A stretch of 64,000 nucleotides of DNA from Simplicispira metamorpha (GCF_004341365.1 NZ_SLXH01000013.1:27698-91697); one strand, 5' to 3'. Positions 32,051-42,582 are shown, numbered from the stretch's first letter. A program made the numbers and translations. Notes: generated from the sequence alone by a model not told the origin.

Positions 32051-33433
32051 GTGTCGCCCCTATCGCGCCTTGCCCTGGGGCTGTATTCGGCCCTGACCTG
32101 GGCGGCCCAGCCACTGCTGCGCCGCAAGCTGCGCCGCCGCGCCCTGGCCGAGCCCGGCTACGGCCTGCGCGTGGCCGAGCGTTTTGGCCACTACGGCGAT
32201 GTGCCAGTGGGTGGCCACCCCGCGCCTGCTGGGCCTTTGGTTTGGATACACGCCGTCTCGCTGGGCGAAACGCGTGCTGCCGCCATCTTGCTGGGCGCGC
32301 TGCGCCAGCAACTGCCGGGCATGCGCCTGCTGCTCACCCACGGCACCGCCACGGGCCGCGCCGAGGGCGAAAAGCTGTTGCAGCCCGGTGATGTGCAGGT
32401 CTGGCAGCCGTGGGACACGCCCGGCGCGGTGGCACGGTTTCTGCGCCACTTGCGGCCCGCCATCGGCATCCTGATGGAAACCGAGGTCTGGCCCAATCTG
32501 ATAGCTGCCTGCCGCGCGCAGGGTGTGCCGCTGGTGCTGGCCAACGCCCGGCTGAACGATAAATCCCTGCACCAAGCCCAGCGCATGGCCTGGCTGGCGC
32601 GCCCGGCCTACGCCGCCTTGGCGGCGGTGTGGGCGCAAACCGAGGCCGATGCCCAGCGCCTGCGCAGTCTGGGGGCGCCGGTGCAGGGCGTGTTCGGCAA
32701 CCTCAAGTTCGACGTGGTGCCCGACGCCGCCCAGCTGGCCCAGGGCCGTGCCTGGCGCGCACCGCTGCCGCGCCCCGTGGTGTTGCTGGCCAGCAGCCGC
32801 GAGGGCGAGGAGGCCATGTGGCTGGAAAATTTCAAGCCAAATCGGCCTCCAGAGCAGGCGCATAGGGCGCTACCAGCTATCAATAATGAAGCAAATGGGG
32901 CGCAGGATACCGCAGCAAACGCCAGCGTGCAGTGGTTGATCGTGCCGCGCCACCCCCAGCGCTTTGACGAGGTAGCCCAGCTGCTGGAGCGCGCGGGCCT
33001 GCGCGTGGCGCGCCGCAGCCAGTGGGCCGATGGCCCCGACGCCCAGGCCGATGTGCTGTTGGGCGACACCCTGGGCGAGATGGCCCTGTACTACGGCCTG
33101 GCCGACGTGGCCTTGCTGGGCGGCAGTTTTGCGCCGCTGGGCGGGCAAAACCTGATCGAGGCCGCTGCCTGCACTTGCCCCGTGGTGCTGGGGCCGTACA
33201 CCTTCAACTTTGCCCAGGCTGCCGAGCTGGCCTGCGCCGCTGGCGCCGCGCAGCGCATGCCCGATATGGCGCAGGCCATGCAGGTGGCCACTGCACTGGC
33301 ACACAACGCCACTGCCTTGGCCCAGGCCCAAGATGCCGCTGCGCAATTTGCCCAGGCCCACCGGGGCGCCGCGCAGGCCACGGCGCAGGCAGTGGCCGCT
33401 TTGCTGTGCCGCGATCCCATGGCCTTGGGGTAA
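32051..33433 (+). CDS. waaA: 3-deoxy-D-manno-octulosonic acid (KDO) transferase with an in-frame palindromic insertion
   Basis: 460 residues, GTG start two bases after the mutase stop. WaaA (KdtA) adds KDO to lipid IVA at the inner membrane. Family landmarks: an N-terminal anchor helix, WIHAVSLGETRA, ETEVWPNLI, LASSREGEE, IVPRHPQRF and the C-terminal GGSFAPLGGQNLIEAA. Between LASSREGEE and IVPRHPQRF, where relatives have a short loop, about 25-30 extra residues (nt 32826-32920) are encoded by a dispersed palindromic element read in frame. This accounts for a length above the usual ~425. The protein is probably still functional because it should be essential. Confidence 0.93.
   Translation: MSPLSRLALGLYSALTWAAQPLLRRKLRRRALAEPGYGLRVAERFGHYGDVPVGGHPAPAGPLVWIHAVSLGETRAAAILLGALRQQLPGMRLLLTHGTATGRAEGEKLLQPGDVQVWQPWDTPGAVARFLRHLRPAIGILMETEVWPNLIAACRAQGVPLVLANARLNDKSLHQAQRMAWLARPAYAALAAVWAQTEADAQRLRSLGAPVQGVFGNLKFDVVPDAAQLAQGRAWRAPLPRPVVLLASSREGEEAMWLENFKPNRPPEQAHRALPAINNEANGAQDTAANASVQWLIVPRHPQRFDEVAQLLERAGLRVARRSQWADGPDAQADVLLGDTLGEMALYYGLADVALLGGSFAPLGGQNLIEAAACTCPVVLGPYTFNFAQAAELACAAGAAQRMPDMAQAMQVATALAHNATALAQAQDAAAQFAQAHRGAAQATAQAVAALLCRDPMALG
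32826..32892 (+). repeat. Dispersed palindromic element inside waaA coding sequence
   Basis: TTTCAAGCCAAATCGGCCTC, then GGCGCATAGGGCGCTACCAG and CTATCAATAA: the same order of blocks (TTCAAGCCAAA..GGCCTC..GGCGC..GGGCGCTA.CAGCTATCAA) as in intergenic copies and in purL. Confidence 0.85.
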
Positions 33434-33524
33434 GGCCAGGCCCGCGTGGGGCGGGGGTTTTTCATCGAAATGTCAGAATTCCGCCCTGCTGCACCATGGG
33501 GGCGTTACTCGGTCACTTTTTTTC

Positions 33525-35102
33525 ATGTCTTCTGCTTCTTTGTTTCGGGTGGATTTGCGCCGCCTGATATTGCTTTTGGCCACCTTCAGCGCCATCGTCA
33601 CCTTGGTGAACGGGTTTTATGCGAGCCACGCCGTCCAGCGCCAGCAACTGATAGACAGCGCCCTGGAGAGCAACCGTGCCTACGCGCAAAAGCTGGCCGA
33701 TTCGGTAGATGACTTTCTGCGTGCAGCCCAGCAGCAACTGGCCTACAGCGCGGGCGTGGTGGGCCAGCGCTTTGACCAGGGGGGGATGTTGTTGGCCGAA
33801 GTCGATCGTTTGCGCTTGCAAACGGACACCTTCAACTCCGTGGTCATGGTCGATGCCCAAGGCCGGGTGCGGGCCACTTCACCCGAGGCCCTGCAAATCC
33901 AGGGGCGGCGCCTGGATACGCCAGGTGCTGTCGAGGCCCTGCGTGAGAAGCGTGCGTTGGTCAGCGAGCCGTATGTCTCGGTAGCGGGCAATTTGCTGGT
34001 GTTTATCTCCCACCCGGTCACAGACCGTGCGGGCCGCTACCTGGGCTATGTGGGCGGCACCATTTACCTCAAACAAAAAAGCATCCTGCACAACTTGCTG
34101 GGCGCGCACTACCACAGCGATGGTTCTTACCTGTATGCCGTGGACCAGAGTCGGCGGCTGATCTACCACCCGGACATTCACCGGGTGGGTGTGCAGATAG
34201 ACAAAAACCTGGTCATTGATGCCGTTTTGCAGGGCAAAAGTGGTGCCATGCAGCTGAAAAACAGCCAGGACATCGACATGCTGGCCGGTTATGCCTATGT
34301 GCCTTCCACCGCCTGGGGCATCGTGGCCCAGCGGCCCACGCATGCCGCACTGGCAGCGTTGGACGACTTGATGCAAAGCGTGTTCTACAAAAGCCTGCCC
34401 CTGGTGGTGGTGCTGCTGGGCCTGGTGGGGTGGCTGTCGCGGCTGATTGCGCGCCCCTTGTGGCAGCTGGCCGATGGCGCGCGCTACATGGACAAATCGA
34501 CCACCGCAGAGAGCATTCTCAAGATCCGATCCTGGTATTTTGAAACCTCGGAACTCAAGCGCGCCATGTTGGTGGGGGTGAACCTGCTGCACCAGAAAAT
34601 CGGCAAGCTGCACCAGGATGTGCAAACCGATCCCCTGACGGGCCTGAGCAACCGGCGCGGCATGGAGCTGGCATTGTCGGTGTGGCAGGCGGCGCAAACC
34701 CCGGTGGCGGTGGTGGCGATGGACATTGACCATTTCAAGCGCGTCAACGACGGCCATGGCCACAGCGCCGGAGACCAGGTGCTCAAGCGCCTGGCCCAGT
34801 TGATGCGTGACAACTCACGCGGTGGTGATGTGCTGTGCCGGGTGGGCGGTGAAGAGTTTCTGATGCTGTTGCCAGAGGCCCGCCTGGAGGTGGCCGAGCA
34901 GGTGGCGCAGCGCCTGCGTGCGCAGGTGCAGAACACCGCCATGGCCCCTGTGGGGCATATCACTGTCTCTTTGGGGGTGGCCCACTGGCCACAGCACGGC
35001 AGCGACATGGCCGCCGTGCTCAAGGCCGCTGATGCCGCGCTGTACGAGGCCAAGCACACGGGCCGCAACCGGGTGGTGGTAGCCCCCCGGGCCACTGACT
35101 GA
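33525..35102 (+). CDS. Diguanylate cyclase with periplasmic Cache sensor
   Basis: 525 residues from the ATG at 33525 (open frame continues upstream into waaA but without a ribosome site). Membrane helix 1 at ~13-33, a ~250-residue periplasmic double-Cache-type domain (RVRATSPEALQIQGRRLDTP, YLYAVDQSRRLIYHPDIHRV), membrane helix 2 at ~285-305, a short linker and a C-terminal GGDEF domain with the active GGEEF variant. The inhibitory I-site RGGD is five residues upstream. It should synthesise c-di-GMP in response to an extracellular small ligand such as a carboxylate or amino acid (typical of Cache domains). Confidence 0.92.
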   Translation: MSSASLFRVDLRRLILLLATFSAIVTLVNGFYASHAVQRQQLIDSALESNRAYAQKLADSVDDFLRAAQQQLAYSAGVVGQRFDQGGMLLAEVDRLRLQTDTFNSVVMVDAQGRVRATSPEALQIQGRRLDTPGAVEALREKRALVSEPYVSVAGNLLVFISHPVTDRAGRYLGYVGGTIYLKQKSILHNLLGAHYHSDGSYLYAVDQSRRLIYHPDIHRVGVQIDKNLVIDAVLQGKSGAMQLKNSQDIDMLAGYAYVPSTAWGIVAQRPTHAALAALDDLMQSVFYKSLPLVVVLLGLVGWLSRLIARPLWQLADGARYMDKSTTAESILKIRSWYFETSELKRAMLVGVNLLHQKIGKLHQDVQTDPLTGLSNRRGMELALSVWQAAQTPVAVVAMDIDHFKRVNDGHGHSAGDQVLKRLAQLMRDNSRGGDVLCRVGGEEFLMLLPEARLEVAEQVAQRLRAQVQNTAMAPVGHITVSLGVAHWPQHGSDMAAVLKAADAALYEAKHTGRNRVVVAPRATD

Positions 35103-35121
35103 GCGGCAGGCCCTGGCGCGG

Positions 35122-36678
35122 TCAGCCCGGCAGCGCGAGCTGGAACACCGCCACTGCGCGCACCAGCTCTTGCGCCTGCTGATTCAGGCCTTGGGCCGAC
35201 GCGGCCATTTCTTCGACCAGGGCAGCGTTTTGCTGGGTGGTTCGGTCCATGTGGGTAACTGCTTCGCCCACCTGGGCCACGCCCTGCGATTGCTCCTGGC
35301 TGGCGCTGCTGATTTTGCCCATGATGTCGGTCACGCGGCGGATGGCGGACACCACATCGGTCATGGTTTCGCCCGCCTGGTCTGCCAGTGCAGAGCCATG
35401 CTCCACGCGCGCCACGCTGTCGCTGATGAGGTTTTTGATTTCGCGGGCCGCTGCAGCGCTGCGCCCGGCCAGGCTGCGCACTTCGGAGGCCACTACGGCA
35501 AAGCCACGGCCTTGTTCACCGGCACGCGCGGCCTCGACAGCAGCGTTGAGCGCCAGGATGTTGGTCTGAAAAGCGATACCGTCAATCACGCCGATGATGT
35601 CGGCAATTTTGCGGCTGCTGGCGTTGATGCCCTGCATGGTGTCCACCACCTGCGTGACCACCTGGCCACCGTATTCGGCCACGCTGGATGCCTGCATGGC
35701 CAACTGGTTGGCTTGGCGGGCGTTGTCGGCGTTCTGGCCCACGGTGTCGCCCAGCTCTTGCATGGAGGCTGCGGTTTGCTCCAGTGCGCTGGCCTGTTGC
35801 TCGGTGCGGCTGGAGAGGTCGCCGTTGCCCTGGGCAATTTCAGCGCTGGACAAGGCCACCGACTGGGCGCTGTCACGCACACCGCCCACCACGCTGGAGA
35901 GCGAGGTTTGCATGTCTTGCAGCGCCATGAGCAGTGGAGAAAACTCATCGCGCACCGGGTCGTTCAGCGCCACGGTGAGGTCGCCATCGCGCACCCGCTC
36001 TGCCACTGTCTGGGCCGTGGCCACGCGCCGGCGCAAGGTGCCACCCAGGTGGTGGGTAAAAAAGACCAGCCCGGCCACGATGGCCAGCGCCAGTGCCATC
36101 AGCCATTGCAGGGTGCTTTGGGTGAGTTGGTGGATATCCGCAATGTCTTGCGACAAGGCTGTTTGCTGGTGCTCCAGTGTGTCGTGCAGCACGGTCAGCA
36201 CTTGGTTGCGCACCGGAATGGTTTTGTCCACCAGGTAGGCAAATGCCGCGCCCGGGTCATCAGCGCCCAGCAGCGCGATGTTGGCATCGCCATGCTGCCA
36301 GAACGCGGCCATGAGGGGCAGGAGCTGGGCAAAGCGCTTTTGGGCGGCAGGCGTTTGCAAGGATTTTTCGTAGGTGGCCATCAGCTCGGCTATCAGCTTG
36401 CGTTTGGCGCTGATGTCATCGAGCGCTGCCTGGCGTTCCTGGTGGTTGCGCGCCAGCATGGCGTGGCGCAGTTGCAGCGATACGCGGGTGACGCTCAGCT
36501 CCAGCAGGCCGATGTGGGAGAGCTGGGGCACGCGCATGTCTTCAGTGCGGTGCGCCAGTTCGCTGACCTGGTGGAGTTGGGTGTAGGCCACGCCAGCCAG
36601 GGCGGCCAGGGCGATAGACAGTGCCAGGGCCAGAAGGTACAGGCGGCCCGACAGGCCACCCAGAAAAGTCGATTGCAT
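35122..36678 (-). CDS. Methyl-accepting chemotaxis protein (Tar-like, four-helix-bundle sensor)
   Basis: 518 residues from the ATG at 36678. Membrane helices at ~10-33 and ~190-212 bracket a periplasmic four-helix-bundle sensor, followed by HAMP (about 213-265) and a long signalling hairpin with the invariant tip GIAFQTNILALNAAVEAARA followed by GEQGRGFAVVASEVRSLA. Possible methylation glutamates flank the tip (EQTAASMQEL, ENRAALVEE-type AALVEEMAAS). No C-terminal CheR-binding pentapeptide is present. It converges with the Cache-GGEEF gene (19 bp between stops). Ligand unknown. Confidence 0.93.
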   Translation of the reverse strand: MQSTFLGGLSGRLYLLALALSIALAALAGVAYTQLHQVSELAHRTEDMRVPQLSHIGLLELSVTRVSLQLRHAMLARNHQERQAALDDISAKRKLIAELMATYEKSLQTPAAQKRFAQLLPLMAAFWQHGDANIALLGADDPGAAFAYLVDKTIPVRNQVLTVLHDTLEHQQTALSQDIADIHQLTQSTLQWLMALALAIVAGLVFFTHHLGGTLRRRVATAQTVAERVRDGDLTVALNDPVRDEFSPLLMALQDMQTSLSSVVGGVRDSAQSVALSSAEIAQGNGDLSSRTEQQASALEQTAASMQELGDTVGQNADNARQANQLAMQASSVAEYGGQVVTQVVDTMQGINASSRKIADIIGVIDGIAFQTNILALNAAVEAARAGEQGRGFAVVASEVRSLAGRSAAAAREIKNLISDSVARVEHGSALADQAGETMTDVVSAIRRVTDIMGKISSASQEQSQGVAQVGEAVTHMDRTTQQNAALVEEMAASAQGLNQQAQELVRAVAVFQLALPG

Positions 36679-36805
36679 GGAGGAAGAGGCTTTCTTGGAG
36701 CAGTGTGAGGGGCGTGGATGGGGTACATCCAGCCCAGGTTTCCCCGGTGTCGTGCGACGACTGCAAAGGCGCTGGCTTCCAGACCCCGCCAACGTGCGGC
36801 ACCAC

Positions 36806-36845
36806 CAAAAAACTCCTTGCCCGGGCGGTGGCTTGGGCAAGGAGT
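36806..36845 (-). terminator. Rho-independent terminator of the tolC operon
   Basis: On the minus strand ACTCCTTGCCC and GGGCAAGGAGT form a perfect 11-bp stem with a 12-nt loop followed by TTTTTTGG. It lies ~90 bp after the tolC stop in the direction of transcription. Confidence 0.88.
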
Positions 36846-36936
36846 GCGATGCGGCGCAGTGTGGTGAGGACGGGGGGCAAGCCGTCAAGTCAGGCGTGGC
36901 GCAACAGGGGCGCCCGCAGGGTGGTGGGCAAATGGG

Positions 36937-38256
36937 TTACTTGGCGAGCAGTGCGTCAATGGCCTGCACGTCGGCTTCTTGCAGGGTGCCAGCGGCCTGG
37001 CGCAGTTTGAGCGTTCCCAGCAGCACGTTGTAACGCGCCTGGGCCAGATCGCGCTTGGTTTGGTAGAGCTGGCTTTGGGCGTTGAGCACATCGATGTTGA
37101 TGCGCACGCCCACCTGGTAGCCCAGCTGGTTGGCTTCCAGCGCGCTCTGGCTGGAGGCTTCGGCGGCTTCCAGCGCTTTGACCTGGCCTTGGCCGGACTG
37201 CACGCCATAAAAGGCGGCACGGGTGGATTGCGCCACGGTGCGGCGCAGGTTCTCCAGATCGGCACGGGCTTTTTCTTCCAGCGCCAGGGTTTCCTTGATG
37301 CGGTTTTGCACCGCAAAACCCGCAAACAGCGGCACGTTCAAGGCCACGCCCACGCTGGCGCTGTTGGTGCGCGAGTTGATGCCTGGCGCACTCACGGTGC
37401 CGTTGGGCGAGCGCTGGATGTTGTAGCCCGCTTGCAGATCGACCGTGGGCAGGTGGCCGGTCTGGGCTTTTTTCGTTTCCAGTTGGGCCACGTCCAGCGC
37501 AATGCTGGCCTGGCGCACCAGCGGTTGAGCATCTTGCGCCTGTTGCACCCAGGTGGCCACGTCACCCGGCTGCACGGTGGGCAGCTGGAGCGGCTGGGCC
37601 AGCGGCAGGGGTTGGGTGCCGGTGCGGCCTACCAATTGGTCGAGGGCGAGTTTTTTCACCCGCAGATCGTTGTCGGCGGCGATTTCCTGGGCCACGACCA
37701 AGTCGTAGCGGGCCTGGGCCTCACGCGAATCGGTGACAGTGGAGGTGCCAACTTCAAAGTTGCGCTTGGCTGCCGCCAGTTGTTCGGATACGGCGGCTTT
37801 TTGCGCCTGCACAAAGGCCAGCGTGTCTTGTGCTGCCAGCACATCAAAGTAGCCCTGGCTGACGCGCACCAGCAGGTCTTGCGTGACGCCATCGAGCTGC
37901 GCCTGCGCTACGTCCACGCCCCGCAGCCCTTGTTGCAGCGTGATGCGGTTGGCCGGACGGTACAGCGGCTGGGTGGCGTTGATGCCCACGGTTTGCGTGG
38001 TCAGGCTGCGGTCGGCGGTGGGCGCGCTGATGCTGGTGTTGGCGCGCGACAGCCCCGCCGACAAAGCCGCGCTGGGCAGCAGGCCCGCGCGTGCCTGATC
38101 GGCGCGGCTGGTGGCGGCATCCAACTGGGCTTTGGCCGATTGCCAGGGCGCGTCGTAGCTGCGCGCGGACTCGACCAGTGCCATCAGGCTCTGGGCCTGG
38201 GCAGGAACAGCGAGAGCGGCGCCCAGCGCCAGGGGAAGAAGCCTCAGCAGGTGCAT
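36937..38256 (-). CDS. tolC: TolC-family outer-membrane efflux protein
   Basis: 439 residues from the ATG at 38256. The signal peptide MHLLRLLPLALGAALAVPAQ ends at AQA; two OEP repeats follow, with typical helical stretches (QARAGLLPSAALSAGLSRAN, SREAQARYDLVVAQE, TRRAAFYG-type VAQSTRAAFYGVQSGQGQVK) and TQTVGINATQPLY strands. It forms the trimeric outer-membrane channel for tripartite efflux or type I secretion and could serve the RND pump encoded just upstream of this unit. Third gene after pcm and a rhodanese, an order common in Betaproteobacteria. Confidence 0.92.
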   Translation of the reverse strand: MHLLRLLPLALGAALAVPAQAQSLMALVESARSYDAPWQSAKAQLDAATSRADQARAGLLPSAALSAGLSRANTSISAPTADRSLTTQTVGINATQPLYRPANRITLQQGLRGVDVAQAQLDGVTQDLLVRVSQGYFDVLAAQDTLAFVQAQKAAVSEQLAAAKRNFEVGTSTVTDSREAQARYDLVVAQEIAADNDLRVKKLALDQLVGRTGTQPLPLAQPLQLPTVQPGDVATWVQQAQDAQPLVRQASIALDVAQLETKKAQTGHLPTVDLQAGYNIQRSPNGTVSAPGINSRTNSASVGVALNVPLFAGFAVQNRIKETLALEEKARADLENLRRTVAQSTRAAFYGVQSGQGQVKALEAAEASSQSALEANQLGYQVGVRINIDVLNAQSQLYQTKRDLAQARYNVLLGTLKLRQAAGTLQEADVQAIDALLAK

Positions 38257-38288
38257 GGCAGTGTCTTTCAGGGAGGGTAGCGTTGTGG

Positions 38289-38630
38289 TCAGTAGCGTGG
38301 CACGCCGGGGTCGCGCTCGCAGGCCCAGGCGTCTATGCCCCCGGTGATGTTGGCCACGCGCGCAAAACCGTGGTGTTCCAGAAAAGCGGCCACCCGCAGA
38401 CTGCGCATGCCGTGGTGGCACAAGCAGGCCACAGCGCGCTCGGGGTCCAGCGTGGCCAGTTGCTGGGGCACGCTGCCCATGGGCACAGCCAGCAATTCAA
38501 AGCCCTCTGGCGTGACACTGGCCGTTTGCAGCTCCCAGGGCTCGCGCACATCCAGCACCAGTGGCTGCTGGCCGGGTGCGGTCTCGGTAAACCAGGCAGC
38601 AAGCTCCTGGGGGCGGATGTGGGCAACCAT
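38289..38630 (-). CDS. Rhodanese-domain protein
   Basis: 113 residues from the ATG at 38630, which has CAGGAG eight bases upstream. Single rhodanese domain with DVREPWE and the active-site loop CLCHHGMRS, where the Cys followed by HHGMR fits the CxxGxR catalytic loop. It probably carries a persulfide; the substrate is unknown. Sandwiched between pcm (16 bp) and tolC (32 bp), so co-transcribed. Confidence 0.9.
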   Translation of the reverse strand: MVAHIRPQELAAWFTETAPGQQPLVLDVREPWELQTASVTPEGFELLAVPMGSVPQQLATLDPERAVACLCHHGMRSLRVAAFLEHHGFARVANITGGIDAWACERDPGVPRY

Positions 38631-38646
38631 GCAAGGCTCCTGCGTG

Positions 38647-39357
38647 TCAGAACTTGAAGGGCGATGGCTCTGCAAAGCCTGTCAGGCGCGGCGAGCTGGT
38701 GTCCCAGGGCTGGGTGGTTTCAAAACGGTTGCCGTGGCGCTGCACGATGGTCATGCGCATGATGGGGTCCAGGCCGACGATGGCAGCCAGGCGTCCGCCA
38801 TCGTTGAGCTTGGCCAGCAGCGCTTGCGGCACCTCGGCCACCGAGCCACTGAGCACGATCACGTCAAACGGGCCTTCAGGCAGCGGATCTTGGGAGCCAT
38901 CGGCCACGCGCACAGTGGCGTTGCCGATGCCAGCTCGCTGCAAGTTGGCCCGCGCAGCGTCGGCCAGTTCGGGCACGATTTCCAGCGACAGCACTTCCTT
39001 GGCGCGGTGTGCCAGCAAGGCCGCCATGTAGCCCGAGCCGGTGCCGATTTCAAGCACGCGCTCGTGCTTTTTCACTTGCAGGTCGTTGAGCAGGCGCGCT
39101 TCCACGCGGGGCGCCAGCATGCACTGGCCGGTGCGCACGCCTTCTTCGGGGGTGCCGCGCAGCGGGATTTCAATGTCCATGAAGGCCAGGCTGCGGTGGG
39201 CCGCAGGCACAAAATCTTCGCGGCGCACTTGGTGCAGCAGCTCCAGCACCTCAGGGTCGGAGACGTTCCAGGGGCGAATCTGCTGTTCGATCATGTTGTA
39301 GCGGGCGTGCGCTATCGGATCGTTGGTGTTGGCAGACGTGTTCAGGGGCATGTTCAT
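38647..39357 (-). CDS. pcm: Protein-L-isoaspartate O-methyltransferase-family protein
   Basis: 236 residues. The SAM-binding motif VLEIGTGSGYMAALLA, the post-I acidic LSLEIVPE, and the N-terminal RYNMIEQQIRPW and RGTPEEGVRTGQCMLAPR regions fit the PCMT family. It methylates isoaspartyl residues during protein repair. In many Betaproteobacteria this pcm homologue heads a pcm-rhodanese-tolC unit; some members lack the classical active-site Ser/Thr and here the corresponding GQC segment suggests caution about repair activity. Confidence 0.85.
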   Translation of the reverse strand: MNMPLNTSANTNDPIAHARYNMIEQQIRPWNVSDPEVLELLHQVRREDFVPAAHRSLAFMDIEIPLRGTPEEGVRTGQCMLAPRVEARLLNDLQVKKHERVLEIGTGSGYMAALLAHRAKEVLSLEIVPELADAARANLQRAGIGNATVRVADGSQDPLPEGPFDVIVLSGSVAEVPQALLAKLNDGGRLAAIVGLDPIMRMTIVQRHGNRFETTQPWDTSSPRLTGFAEPSPFKF

Positions 39358-39384
39358 GGGAAAAAATCTCCGGGAGAGGGCGGT

Positions 39385-42300
39385 TCAGGACAAGCCTTCG
39401 ATTTTAGGACGGGCGGCAGTGCCTGAACCCAGGCAGCGGCGCGCCCAGCACGCCAGGTCGTCCATGTAGCAATACACCACCGGCACTACCACCAGCGTCA
39501 AGAGCGACGAGGTGATAACGCCGCCAATCACCGCCTGGCCCATGGGGGCGCGCTGCTCGGAGCCCTCGGTCATGGCAAAAGCCAGCGGCACCATCCCGAA
39601 GATCATGGCCAGCGTGGTCATCAAAATGGGGCGCAGGCGCACGCGTGCGGCCAGCAGCAGGGCGTCTACGCGCGCCAGGCCGGGCTGGTGCTGGCCGTGC
39701 GCGTCCACCTGGTCTTCGCGGGCGCGGATGGCAAAGTCCACCAGCAAGATAGCGTTTTTGGTGACCAGTCCCATCAGCATGACCACCCCAATGATGGAGA
39801 ACATGGACAGCGCCGAGCCAAACATCATCAGCGCCAGCACCACGCCGATGAGCGTCAGCGGCAGCGCCGTCATCAGCGCCAGCGGCTGCACAAAGCTCTT
39901 GAACTGGCTGGCCAGGATCATGTAGATGAACACAATGGCCAGCACCAGCGCCGAGATGGCGTAGCCAAATGCCTCGGTCATGTTTTTGGTGGAGCCGCCA
40001 AACTGGTAGCGGTAGCCGGGGGCAAAAGCCACGCTGTCGAGGGCTTTGCGCAGGTCTGCCGATACGGCACCGGTAGAGCGCTGGTACACGTTGGCGCTGA
40101 TGGCCACTTCGCGCGTCAGGTCGCGGCGGTTGATCTGGTTGGGGCCGCTGGAGGTGTGTACGCTGGCCACCTGGTTCAGGCGCACGGTGCGCGTGCTGCC
40201 ATCCGCGGCGGTCAGGGCAAAGGGCAGGCGCTCCAGGTCTTGCACGCTGGTGCGGGCCTCGGGGGCCAAGCGCACGTTGACATCGTAGGTCTGGTCGTTG
40301 GGCGCGCGCCAGTTGCCCACGGTTTGCCCGGCAATCAAAGTGCGCAAGGCGTTGGCCATGGAGGCCACCGACAAGCCCAGGTCAGAGGCTGCATCGCGCC
40401 GCACGGCGACGGCAATCTCCGGCTTGTCGGCCTTGAGGCTGGAATCGAGATCGACCAGGCCCGGAATGGTGCGGATTTTGTCTTGCACCAGGTGCGTGAG
40501 GCGCTCCAACTCTTGCAAGTCAGGCCCTTGCAGCGAGAATTCGATCTGTTTTTGTCCGCCCACCGGGTCCAGCAGGCCCACATGCGTGACGGTGATGCCC
40601 GCAATCTGGCGCAGCCGCTCGCGCAGCACACCCGACATCTCATCCACACTGCGGCTGCGCGCTTTGCGATCCACCAGGCGCACGTAAATGCTGGCGTACA
40701 TCTTGCCTTGCGCATTGCCGGTGTTCAGGGTGGCCAGCGTGTAGCGCACCTCGGGCAGCTCACGCACCAGGGCTTCCACCTGTTTGGCCTTGGCCTCAGT
40801 GGCTTCGATGGAGGAGCCTGCCGGGGTATAGAAATTGACCGTAGTTTCAGAAAAGTCGGCCTTGGGCACAAACTCGGTGCCCAGCAGCGGCACCATGAAA
40901 ATGCTGGCGACAAAAATCGCCCCGGCCAGGGCCAGGGTGGCCAGCTTGTGTACCAGTGCCCAGCCCAGAATGCGCTGGTAGCCCTGGGCCAGCCGCTCGG
41001 TGCTGCGGTCAAACCAGCCGGTGATGCGGCCAATGGTCTTGTCGTAGAGCGTGGTCGGTGGCGCGTTCTGGCCGTGCGTGTGGATGCTGGGGTCGTGCCA
41101 GACACTGGAGAGCATGGGGTCCAGCGTGAAGCTGACGAACATCGAAATCAGCACCGCCGCCACGATGGTGATGCCGAACTCGTGAAAAAACTTGCCGATG
41201 ATCCCGCCCATGAAGCCAATCGGCAAAAACACCGCCACGATGGACAGCGTGGTGGCCAACACGGCCAGGCCGATCTCTTGCGTGCCCTCCATCGCAGCCT
41301 GGTAGCTGCCTTTGCCCATTTGCACATGGCGCACGATGTTTTCGCGCACCACGATGGCATCGTCAATCAGCAGGCCCACGCACAGGCTCAGGGCCATCAG
41401 CGTGATCATGTTGATGGTGAAGCCGAACCAGTGCATGAACAAAAAGGTGCCGATGATGGAAATCGGCAGCGTCAGCCCCGTAATGACCGTGGAGCGCCAC
41501 GAGTTCAAAAACAAAAACACGATCAGCACCGTGAGCAGCGCGCCCTCGATGAGCGTCTGGCGCACGTTGTCCACGGCCACACGGATGGGGCGGGCGCTGT
41601 CGCCAATGGTCTCCAGGCGAACTCCTGGCGGCAGCTCGGCGCGCAGCGCGGCCACGGCGGCGTTCAGGCCATCGACCACTTCGATGGTGTTCTCGCCCTG
41701 GGCCTTTTGCACCGACAGCAGCAGCGTGCGCTGGCCGTTGTACAGGGCCAGGCTCTCCACCTCTTGCGCGCCGTCTTGTACCCGCGCCAGTTGGGCCACA
41801 CGCACGGGAGCGCCGTTTTTGCGCGCCACAATGATCTGACCGAAGTCTTCGGGGCGCTGCATGCGCGCGTCGATCTGCACCACCCGCTCTTGCGCCAGCG
41901 AGCGCACGGCGCCCAGGGGCAAGTCCTGGTTTTCGGTGCGCACGGCCTGCGCCACCTGCTCGGGCGTGATGCCAAAGGCTTCCAGCGCCTGCGGGTTCAG
42001 GTAGATGTTGATTTCGCGCTGGGTGGCGCCCACCAGGTTCACGGCGCCCACGCCGCGCACGTTTTCCAGGCGTTTTTTCAGCGTTTGTTCGGCCCAGCTG
42101 CTCAGTGCCACGGCGGACGGTGCCGCGTTGGCTCCAGCGCCCGCCTCCGGCAGCACGGCCAGCGACCACACGGCACGGCTGGCCGGGTCAAAGCGCAGCA
42201 CGCGCGGCTCTTTGACCTCATCGCGCAGCAGGGGGCGCACGCCAGCCACTTTTTCGCGCACATCTTCTGCCGCTTTGCGCCCGTCGATGTGCAACTGGAA

Positions 42301-42582
42301 TTCGATGATGACCACCGCGCTGCCTTCGTAGCTGCGCGAGGTCAGGGCATTGATGCCGGCAATCGAGTTGACGGCCTCTTCGATTTTTTTGGTGACTTCG
42401 CTTTCGACGATTTCAGGCGATGCCCCGGGGTACTCGGCAGTGACCACGACGACGGGGAAGTCGATTTCCGGAAACTGATCTACCTTCAGGCGCTGGTACG
42501 AGAACACGCCCAGCACCACAAAGGCGAGCATCACCATGGTGGCGAACACCGGGTTCTTCAGACTGACTTGGGTGAACCACAT
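39385..42582 (-). CDS. RND-family multidrug efflux pump (HAE1 type)
   Basis: 1,065 residues with the classic twelve-helix RND layout: helix 1 at ~11-30, two large periplasmic loops (~35-335 and ~560-870) and helices 2-6 and 8-12. The proton-relay acidic pair is in [10 protein letters not shown], and the conserved [14 protein letters not shown] and GMVPLAFAM regions are present. It works with the adaptor encoded 20 bp upstream and an outer-membrane factor (possibly the TolC nearby). The substrate class is likely hydrophobic drugs, dyes or solvents; the TetR upstream implies inducible expression. Confidence 0.95.
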   Translation of the reverse strand: MWFTQVSLKNPVFATMVMLAFVVLGVFSYQRLKVDQFPEIDFPVVVVTAEYPGASPEIVESEVTKKIEEAVNSIAGINALTSRSYEGSAVVIIEFQLHIDGRKAAEDVREKVAGVRPLLRDEVKEPRVLRFDPASRAVWSLAVLPEAGAGANAAPSAVALSSWAEQTLKKRLENVRGVGAVNLVGATQREINIYLNPQALEAFGITPEQVAQAVRTENQDLPLGAVRSLAQERVVQIDARMQRPEDFGQIIVARKNGAPVRVAQLARVQDGAQEVESLALYNGQRTLLLSVQKAQGENTIEVVDGLNAAVAALRAELPPGVRLETIGDSARPIRVAVDNVRQTLIEGALLTVLIVFLFLNSWRSTVITGLTLPISIIGTFLFMHWFGFTINMITLMALSLCVGLLIDDAIVVRENIVRHVQMGKGSYQAAMEGTQEIGLAVLATTLSIVAVFLPIGFMGGIIGKFFHEFGITIVAAVLISMFVSFTLDPMLSSVWHDPSIHTHGQNAPPTTLYDKTIGRITGWFDRSTERLAQGYQRILGWALVHKLATLALAGAIFVASIFMVPLLGTEFVPKADFSETTVNFYTPAGSSIEATEAKAKQVEALVRELPEVRYTLATLNTGNAQGKMYASIYVRLVDRKARSRSVDEMSGVLRERLRQIAGITVTHVGLLDPVGGQKQIEFSLQGPDLQELERLTHLVQDKIRTIPGLVDLDSSLKADKPEIAVAVRRDAASDLGLSVASMANALRTLIAGQTVGNWRAPNDQTYDVNVRLAPEARTSVQDLERLPFALTAADGSTRTVRLNQVASVHTSSGPNQINRRDLTREVAISANVYQRSTGAVSADLRKALDSVAFAPGYRYQFGGSTKNMTEAFGYAISALVLAIVFIYMILASQFKSFVQPLALMTALPLTLIGVVLALMMFGSALSMFSIIGVVMLMGLVTKNAILLVDFAIRAREDQVDAHGQHQPGLARVDALLLAARVRLRPILMTTLAMIFGMVPLAFAMTEGSEQRAPMGQAVIGGVITSSLLTLVVVPVVYCYMDDLACWARRCLGSGTAARPKIEGLS

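Noticed and set aside
38647..39357. The pcm gene as certainly a functional isoaspartate repair enzyme
   Set aside because: The family membership is clear, but the active-site segment differs from classical Pcm; the activity was left open in the entry.
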